DNA from: Clostridiales bacterium
Lineage (GTDB): Bacteria > Bacillota > Clostridia > Lachnospirales > WQUN01
Reading direction: 5' to 3'
Assembly (NCBI GenBank): GCA_031271295.1
Contig: JAISVZ010000172.1
Coordinates: forward strand, 1-40,651
DNA: 40,651 bases
This document shows, piece by piece, positions 35,863 to 40,651 of this stretch. The translations under genes and the position numbers were made by a program. Each line of letters starts with the position of its first letter. Within the stretch, counting starts at the first letter, position 1. The notes under the pieces are model-generated. The model did not search any database. It had not been told where the DNA came from and worked only from the letters and a program-made list of their open reading frames with translations.

Positions 35863-36132
35863 TTGATTGATTTTATTCATATTTTCATTTGCATTATAGC
35901 TTCAGTTGTATACATAGTAGCCGCTCTTTTAACCGGAGAGCTGCCGGATGTTATTTTAATGCGGCTTGTTTTTATTATGGTAATTTCCTATATAGCGGGT
36001 TTAATGCTGCGCGCGTATCTTAGAAGAACGGTGTTTAAAAAAGAAGATGATAAATTAATTGAGGAAGGAGCGGCTAAAGAAGATACCGTTAGCGCCGCTT
36101 CCGACGACGATTTTGATTCAGACGATTTCTGA
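35863..36132 (+). CDS. Small membrane protein of unknown function
   Basis: An 89-residue protein with two hydrophobic helices (about 5-25 and 33-52), a basic stop-transfer segment (RAYLRRTVFKK) and a very acidic cytosolic tail ending DDDFDSDDF. I do not recognise the family. It starts at a TTG with AGGGATGG upstream and lies 12 bases after cheD and 17 before fliA. The setting suggests a motility role, perhaps regulation of the sigma factor or the chemotaxis array; that is inference only. Confidence 0.75.
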   Translation: MIDFIHIFICIIASVVYIVAALLTGELPDVILMRLVFIMVISYIAGLMLRAYLRRTVFKKEDDKLIEEGAAKEDTVSAASDDDFDSDDF

Positions 36133-36149
36133 GGGGCTAAGCATTATAA

Positions 36150-36935
36150 ATGCCCGAGGGGGTTATATTACCGGTGGACAACATTGATAAAATATGGCAG
36201 GAATACTCCTTAAAAAAGGAAACGTCACTTAGAGATAAGCTGATATTGCATTACTCGCCGCTTGTAAAATATGTGGCGGGGCGTTTAAGCATTCATTTAA
36301 ACCAGCATGTTGAATATGACGATTTAATAAGTTACGGTATTTTTGGCCTTATTGACGCTATAGACAAGTTTAAGTACGAAAAGGGCGTAAAGTTTGAAAC
36401 ATACGCTTCTTTGCGTGTACGGGGAGCAATAATAGACAGCATCAGAAAAATGGATTGGGTGCCAAGAACGTTGCGCAAAAAGAACAAAGAGCTGGATTTG
36501 GTGTATCATGAGCTTGAATCGGAATTGGGGCGTGCGCCTACCGATGAGGAACTTTCGGTAAAGCTTTCCATAACGGTGGAGGAAACAAGGGATTTGCTTA
36601 AAAAATCGTCGGTTGTTTCCTTAATTTCGCTGGACGATTATTTAGACGCAAACCACGAATCCAATTTTTTTGACAAAAACCCAGACCACATGGAGAACCC
36701 GGAAACTAAATATGAAAGCACTGAAGTTAAGCAAATGCTTGCGGACGCTATAGATAAGCTTTCAGAAAAAGAGAAAAAGGTAGTTACACTGTATTATTAC
36801 GAAGAACTCACACTTAAGGAGATAAGCCATATTATGGGAGTGTCGGAATCGCGTATATCTCAAATTCATTCCAAGGCGGTATCGAAGCTTAGCGTGAAGC
36901 TTGGGAGATTTAAGTCATTGTTATATTTGCCTTAA
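36150..36935 (+). CDS. fliA: Flagellar RNA polymerase sigma factor FliA (sigma-28/SigD)
   Basis: The 261-residue protein shows sigma region 2 (YDDLISYGIFGLIDAIDKF and KFETYASLRVRGAIIDSIRK with DWVPR), region 3 and region 4 (LTLKEISHIMGVSESRISQI). The DWVPR block is typical of sigma-28/WhiG. It directs late genes such as flagellin and chemoreceptors. Coding sigma-28 near the end of the main operon is the same arrangement as sigD in Bacillus. The start is uncertain: ATG 36150 has a distant GAGGGG, while GTG 36174 has GAGGGGG 11 bases upstream and would give MDNIDKIWQEY. Confidence 0.95.
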   Translation: MPEGVILPVDNIDKIWQEYSLKKETSLRDKLILHYSPLVKYVAGRLSIHLNQHVEYDDLISYGIFGLIDAIDKFKYEKGVKFETYASLRVRGAIIDSIRKMDWVPRTLRKKNKELDLVYHELESELGRAPTDEELSVKLSITVEETRDLLKKSSVVSLISLDDYLDANHESNFFDKNPDHMENPETKYESTEVKQMLADAIDKLSEKEKKVVTLYYYEELTLKEISHIMGVSESRISQIHSKAVSKLSVKLGRFKSLLYLP

Positions 36936-36964
36936 AAAATAAACTAAAGCGGAGGCGATTAGTT

Positions 36965-38578
36965 ATGGGTAGTCCAAAGAACGTTTCGCTTAAAATAAAG
37001 GAAGACGGAGTTTATTTGCTAATAAACCGCGCCGAGGGGGAAAAGGTTACGCGCGGCGATGTACTTAGCGTTGTTGAATCCAACTTTATTAAGGATATAG
37101 ATTTCGTTGCGGTAAATTCTATTTTCAAAAGTGACGACCTGTTTTTTGAAACTTTGATTTCCCGCAATACCGATGTTTTGGTTAAGAAGGAAAGCGCGAG
37201 GGTAACAGTTGAGGCAAACCGAATGTCCGCCTCGGTTACTTTTATAGAACCTCTTAACAGCAGCGATCTCATGGAATTTGAGGATTTTAAAAATATTCTG
37301 CGCGAGCAAAAAATAGAGTACGGGTTTGAAGAAGAAAACCTAAGGGATATTTTCAGTAAAAGAGTATACAATATGCCGTTTGTTATAGCCAAGGGGCTTG
37401 AACCTATAGACGGGATAAACGGTTATATCCAGCGTCATTTTACTTTGAAGGAAAAAAATTTCAGGCCAAAACACTTAGACGACGGCACAGTGGATTTTAA
37501 ACAGCTTGATATTATAGACATCGTAAAAGAAGGTACCTTGTTATTGGAGCAAATACCCGCTATTCCGGGTGTGGACGGAATGAACGTGCTTGGAAAAACT
37601 ATAGCGCATAAGGTGTGCAAACCCGCTCCTTCTATACCCAAAACCAAAAACACGCGGCTTTCGGAAGATGGTTCGAAGTTATTCGCGGGCTTAAGCGGGC
37701 AGATTGTTGTTAACGAAAACAAGGTAGAAATTTTCCCGGTGCTTCAAATAAGCAAGGATGTGGACAATTCCGTTGGAAATGTGGATTTTGTGGGTTCGGT
37801 TTCAATTAACGGAAATGTTTTAACGGGTTTTACCGTAAAGGCAGAGGGAAGCATAGAAGTGCACGGTGTTTTGGAAGGCGGAGAGCTAATTGCCGGGGGC
37901 GATATAGTTTTAACCGGCGGCGCACAGGGTGTGGAGAAGGCCTCAATAAAAGCGCGGGGCAACATTCACGCCAAGTATATTGACCAGTGCACCGTGTATG
38001 CGGGCGGCGATATCTATACGGATTTTATCGTATACTCAAGGGTTAAATGCGGCGGAAGTGTGGAGCTTTCCGGAAAGAAGGGGCTTCTTTTGGGCGGAAG
38101 CGTTTCGGCCAAAAACCAGATTATTGCCGATGTTATAGGCGCTAATTTATCCGCCTCAACCGAAATTGAGCTGGGTTTTGAACCCGACGATTTCGAGCGT
38201 TACAAAGGGCTTTTAAACCAAATGGAAGAAGCTCAGGAGGAATACAACAAGCTTTTACAAAAGGAAAACATTCTTTCCCAGCAGGCAAAGAGAAGCAAAC
38301 GTCCCGAAGAAATGGATCTAATCCAAACCAACAAGGAATATACAAAGCAGTATTACGAAAACAGAATTGAGGAACTGCAAAACCAAATTGCCGCGCTAAC
38401 ATCTATGGAAAACCCGGAGGAGGTTTACATACACGTTAACAAGGTAATACACGCAGGCGTAAAGGTTGTAATAACTAACGCTCAAACGTATATATTGGAA
38501 CGCCAAAAGGCGTGTAAAATATTAAATATCGGGGGGCGTATTAAAAGTATATCGTTGGATGAGGTTTCGGCGTCGTAA
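36965..38578 (+). CDS. FapA family protein (DUF342)
   Basis: A 537-residue protein of the FapA/DUF342 family, common in flagellar operons of Firmicutes and other bacteria. The N-terminal half is alpha/beta. The middle (about 260-400) is a right-handed beta-helix-like stretch with repeated G-S/N-V-x-G turns (SVSINGNVLTGFTVKAEGS, then GGDIYTDFIVYSRVKCGGS). A coiled coil follows (about 410-475), then a short strand domain. Polymer-like bactofilin-type assembly is a suggestion from the fold; the exact job is unknown. GGAGGCG lies upstream of the ATG. Confidence 0.9.
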   Translation: MGSPKNVSLKIKEDGVYLLINRAEGEKVTRGDVLSVVESNFIKDIDFVAVNSIFKSDDLFFETLISRNTDVLVKKESARVTVEANRMSASVTFIEPLNSSDLMEFEDFKNILREQKIEYGFEEENLRDIFSKRVYNMPFVIAKGLEPIDGINGYIQRHFTLKEKNFRPKHLDDGTVDFKQLDIIDIVKEGTLLLEQIPAIPGVDGMNVLGKTIAHKVCKPAPSIPKTKNTRLSEDGSKLFAGLSGQIVVNENKVEIFPVLQISKDVDNSVGNVDFVGSVSINGNVLTGFTVKAEGSIEVHGVLEGGELIAGGDIVLTGGAQGVEKASIKARGNIHAKYIDQCTVYAGGDIYTDFIVYSRVKCGGSVELSGKKGLLLGGSVSAKNQIIADVIGANLSASTEIELGFEPDDFERYKGLLNQMEEAQEEYNKLLQKENILSQQAKRSKRPEEMDLIQTNKEYTKQYYENRIEELQNQIAALTSMENPEEVYIHVNKVIHAGVKVVITNAQTYILERQKACKILNIGGRIKSISLDEVSAS

Positions 38579-38596
38579 TTAGAAAGAGGTGATTTT

Positions 38597-38908
38597 ATGG
38601 CTATAAGACCGGTAGATTTACAGCTTTTAGTTCACAAAACAGTGGATACGAACAGGACGGAACAGGGGGAGGCGAGAAGGCCGGAGGTTGCGCACCAGCA
38701 GTTTTCTCAGGTAATGCAAAAACACGCGGAAGCTGAAACGCATCAGGTAATACAATCTAACAAGGCGGAACAGGCGGATATTGAAAAGGATGGCAGCGGT
38801 CAGAATAAATACGAGCGCAGAAAAAAAAGCGGCAAAAGCTCCGGCGAAAAACCCGCAAAAAGCGCGGCTAAACAAGAAGGTATAAGTATGTTTGATGTCA
38901 CAGTATAA
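38597..38908 (+). CDS. Small polar protein of unknown function in the flagellar operon
   Basis: A 103-residue soluble protein, no membrane helix. The start MAIRPVDLQLLVHKTVDTNR and the ending ISMFDVTV look ordered, while the middle is Q/E/H-rich and then strongly basic (ERRKKSGKSSGEKPAKSAAK). The N-terminal pattern resembles short proteins that follow fapA or fliA in clostridial flagellar operons, but no function is known to me. GAAAGAGGTG upstream supports the start. It lies 18 bases after fapA. Confidence 0.75.
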   Translation: MAIRPVDLQLLVHKTVDTNRTEQGEARRPEVAHQQFSQVMQKHAEAETHQVIQSNKAEQADIEKDGSGQNKYERRKKSGKSSGEKPAKSAAKQEGISMFDVTV

Positions 38909-38922
38909 TAAGGGGCACATTT

Positions 38923-39570
38923 ATGGATTTGATACAGGTTTTGCTGCTTATTTGCGCCGCGGCGGGTATTGCTATGATGATATTTGCCGTTATGCGCTTT
39001 GGAAGCGAAAATGATTCCGGCGCGGGTGATTATTTCGAAGCGGGAAATACAATAAAAGCAATAGACTCTTCCGTTGACGAAGCGGAAAAGGTTATTGACG
39101 ACTTGAATAAATTTGCGGAATCGGTAATGACGGATATTGATAACAAACATAAGGAACTGCTTTTTGTTTACAATTTAATTGACGAAAAGCATAACGACCT
39201 TAAACGTATGTATTCCGGCACCGAAATTCGTTCCTTTGGTGCGGATATGCCGGTTAATTCTTATGAAGCGGACGAGGAAAAGCGCGGTTTAACAGAGCAT
39301 AGTTCGAATAAAGGAAAAAAACGCAAAGATTCGGATTTTGGAGCGTTATCGGGCGGTGCGGGAAAAAAAGACCGCCGCAGTGAGGAAGAAATTAAGCAGG
39401 ACGGCGGCGACGATGCGCCTATAATGAGTATTAACCCGAAGTACGACGAGGTTATAAGTTTGCACGTAAAGGGATTATCGGTATCCGAAATATCTAAAAA
39501 CCTGAATATGGGGCAGGGAGAGGTTAAGTTAATTCTTGAGCTTTCAAGCCGGAATAGGATGAGATCATGA
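38923..39570 (+). CDS. SwrB-like membrane protein with C-terminal helix-turn-helix
   Basis: A 215-residue protein with an N-terminal membrane helix (about 3-23), a cytosolic coiled coil (about 40-95), a charged low-complexity part and a C-terminal segment DEVISLHVKGLSVSEISKNL followed by GQGEVKLILELS. This last part looks like a small helix-turn-helix of the DUF6115 kind. Bacillus SwrB (YlxL), which follows sigD and helps complete the basal body, has the same layout, so a similar role is inferred from architecture and position. AAGGGGC lies upstream of the ATG. It overlaps the next gene by 4 bases (ATGA). Confidence 0.8.
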   Translation: MDLIQVLLLICAAAGIAMMIFAVMRFGSENDSGAGDYFEAGNTIKAIDSSVDEAEKVIDDLNKFAESVMTDIDNKHKELLFVYNLIDEKHNDLKRMYSGTEIRSFGADMPVNSYEADEEKRGLTEHSSNKGKKRKDSDFGALSGGAGKKDRRSEEEIKQDGGDDAPIMSINPKYDEVISLHVKGLSVSEISKNLNMGQGEVKLILELSSRNRMRS

Positions 39571-40415
39571 AAATGAAAAGTTTTATGTTCGGGCTGGGGT
39601 TCGGGCTTTTAATCGTTTCGGTTATATTTTATTTTATTTACGGATATCAGGTTAAGGCAAACAACTGGGAAAATGACGCGGCAAAAAACGCAACGGACGC
39701 GGAAATTATGCAGCGCGCGCAGCAGCTTGGTATGGTTTCCGCAATTGAAGCGGAGCCCACCGAAGAGGAAATAATAGATTTGGCAACGCGCCTTGGAATG
39801 GTTTCCGCGCAGGAGGCGGAGCCGAGCGAGGAAGAAATAATTGAACTTGCATCGGATTTAGGAATGGTTTTTGCGCAAGGCGGGAAAAACGGCGAAGCGC
39901 AGAGCGGCGGTTTAACGAATGATGTTACGGATGAAAGCGAAAGCGGCGCGGCTTTAAGTGTGGTTTCCGGCTTAGGTGAGAACGATAGCGAGGCGGGCAG
40001 CGTGGGCGATGATGCAGGTGAAACTTCTATGGGAACCGGGTTTAACCGGGACGACGGCGCAGATGAAGGGGAAGCCGTAAATACCGGCGGAGGTTTTGCG
40101 GCAAATAATGAGAACGCGGACGGAAACGGCGATGATGGCGGAAGCGGCGAAGGGTTAAGCGCACTTGCGTCCGGGGAAGTTATTACGGATGAAAACGGCA
40201 GAATAGCGGTGGATATCCCGGAAGGGTTAAACGCGTATGAAGTTGCGGTTTTGCTAAGGAGTAAAGGTATTATTTCGGAGGAAAACATTTTTATAGATTT
40301 TTTAAACGAACGCGGGTTAACAAGAATTATTCAGTACGGCAGATATTATTTTTTTGAGAACGAGGATTTGGAAGAGATAGCGGAGAAGTTTAGAATAGCG
40401 GCGTTAAACAGTTAA
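39567..40415 (+). CDS. Membrane protein with three 22-residue repeats and a YceG/MltG-N-like C-terminus
   Basis: The last gene of the operon, 282 residues, coupled to the one before by an ATGA overlap. It has an N-terminal membrane anchor (about 6-27) and three tandem repeats at 43-64, 65-86 and 87-107. These follow the pattern (T/S)xxEI(M/I)xxAxxLGMVxA, with EAEP ending the first two units. A long D/E/G/N-rich disordered region follows (about 108-205), then a C-terminal domain (about 212-282). There IPEGLNAYEVAVLLRSKGI followed by YGRYYFFENEDLEEIAEKF resembles the small N-terminal domain of the MltG/YceG transglycosylases. The catalytic part of MltG is absent. A wall-facing role linked to flagella is inference. 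Confidence 0.75.
   Translation: MKMKSFMFGLGFGLLIVSVIFYFIYGYQVKANNWENDAAKNATDAEIMQRAQQLGMVSAIEAEPTEEEIIDLATRLGMVSAQEAEPSEEEIIELASDLGMVFAQGGKNGEAQSGGLTNDVTDESESGAALSVVSGLGENDSEAGSVGDDAGETSMGTGFNRDDGADEGEAVNTGGGFAANNENADGNGDDGGSGEGLSALASGEVITDENGRIAVDIPEGLNAYEVAVLLRSKGIISEENIFIDFLNERGLTRIIQYGRYYFFENEDLEEIAEKFRIAALNS
39693..39887 (+). repeat. Three tandem 66-base coding repeats
   Basis: Units at 39693-39758, 39759-39824 and 39825-39887 encode the 22-residue repeats of the last operon gene. Units two and three are most alike (GAAGAAATAAT and GGAATGGTTT are shared). Confidence 0.85.
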
Positions 40416-40416
40416 G

Positions 40417-40472
40417 AAAAGCGGATTTCGGCTTTGGGTTTATAAACCGAGGTTGTAAAATCCGCTTTTTTG
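40417..40472 (+). terminator. Terminator of the flagellar operon
   Basis: The 12-base arm AAAAGCGGATTT (40417-40428) pairs perfectly with 40458-40469; the inner part pairs further with G-U pairs, and a T-run ends it. It starts 2 bases after the last stop codon. The remaining 179 bases to the window edge show no supported gene. Confidence 0.9.
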
Positions 40473-40651
40473 TTGTTGATATTGAACATAATTTTAAACG
40501 TTGTACAAAATGCGGTTTAGCACGGCGTATGCAACCTAAACTCCCAACATAATTAGCACATACACATAGCAGATAAAGATAAAAAGCCTCATAATCCACT
40601 ATTTATCTACAAACAAACACAAGATTACATCTTGATAACCTTCATAAGTAT

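Noticed and set aside
39647-40288. Minus-strand open frame of 213 codons opposite the last operon gene
   Set aside because: S/P/A-rich shadow of the acidic low-complexity region; no start signal, and the plus-strand frame is coupled to its neighbour.
40473-40651. Minus-strand open frame at the right edge (40390-40599)
   Set aside because: It overlaps the operon terminator, has no ribosome binding site and shows no family pattern.

Overview
The window looks like chromosomal DNA of a low-to-moderate GC, Gram-positive, motile anaerobe of the Clostridia, most like the Lachnospirales/Eubacteriales in gene order. The reasons are: strong AGGAGG ribosome binding sites with many TTG and GTG starts; a clostridial rubrerythrin; RNase Y; and one very long flagellar operon with Firmicute-specific members (FliY with a CheC-like domain, CheC, CheD, FlhF, FlhG, FlbD, a YlxF/MgtE_N-type protein, FapA). 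All family names come from reading translated motifs; no database search was made.

Left flank (1-5858). A 5'-shortened ABC exporter gene lies next to the left edge and ends at a bidirectional terminator. On the other side of the terminator is a minus-strand membrane protein with an N-terminal zinc-finger-like segment. A HAD-family phosphatase gene follows, broken by one in-frame stop and one frameshift. Two minus-strand genes come next: rubrerythrin, with a clear promoter and terminator, and a membrane-anchored SGNH-type protein. A near-consensus promoter then drives rny (RNase Y), which has its own terminator.

Main region (7853-40415). Thirty-eight consecutive plus-strand genes, mostly overlapping or separated by under 90 bases, form one flagellar/chemotaxis operon of about 32.5 kb with no convincing internal terminator. 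In order: rod and MS ring/switch/export ATPase (flgB flgC fliE fliF fliG fliH fliI fliJ, YlxF-like); hook building (fliK, flgD, a small flagellar operon protein, two tandem flgE genes); stator and switch (flbD motA motB fliL fliM fliY cheY); export gate (fliO fliP fliQ fliR flhB flhA); placement and assembly control (flhF flhG); c-di-GMP receptor and chemotaxis adaptation (PilZ protein, cheC, cheD); sigma factor fliA; and a tail of poorly known genes (89-aa membrane protein, FapA/DUF342, 103-aa polar protein, a SwrB-like membrane protein with a C-terminal helix-turn-helix, and a repeat protein ending in a YceG/MltG-N-like domain). A strong terminator closes the operon at 40417-40472.

No tRNA, rRNA, CRISPR array, riboswitch or complete mobile element was seen. 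The most unusual points are the two flgE genes with near-identical ends and divergent centres, a FlgD with four repeated C-terminal modules, absence of cheA/cheW/cheB from the place they often occupy, an apparently non-canonical (ATA/ATT) start for rny, and the uncharacterised 3' tail of the operon, especially the last gene.
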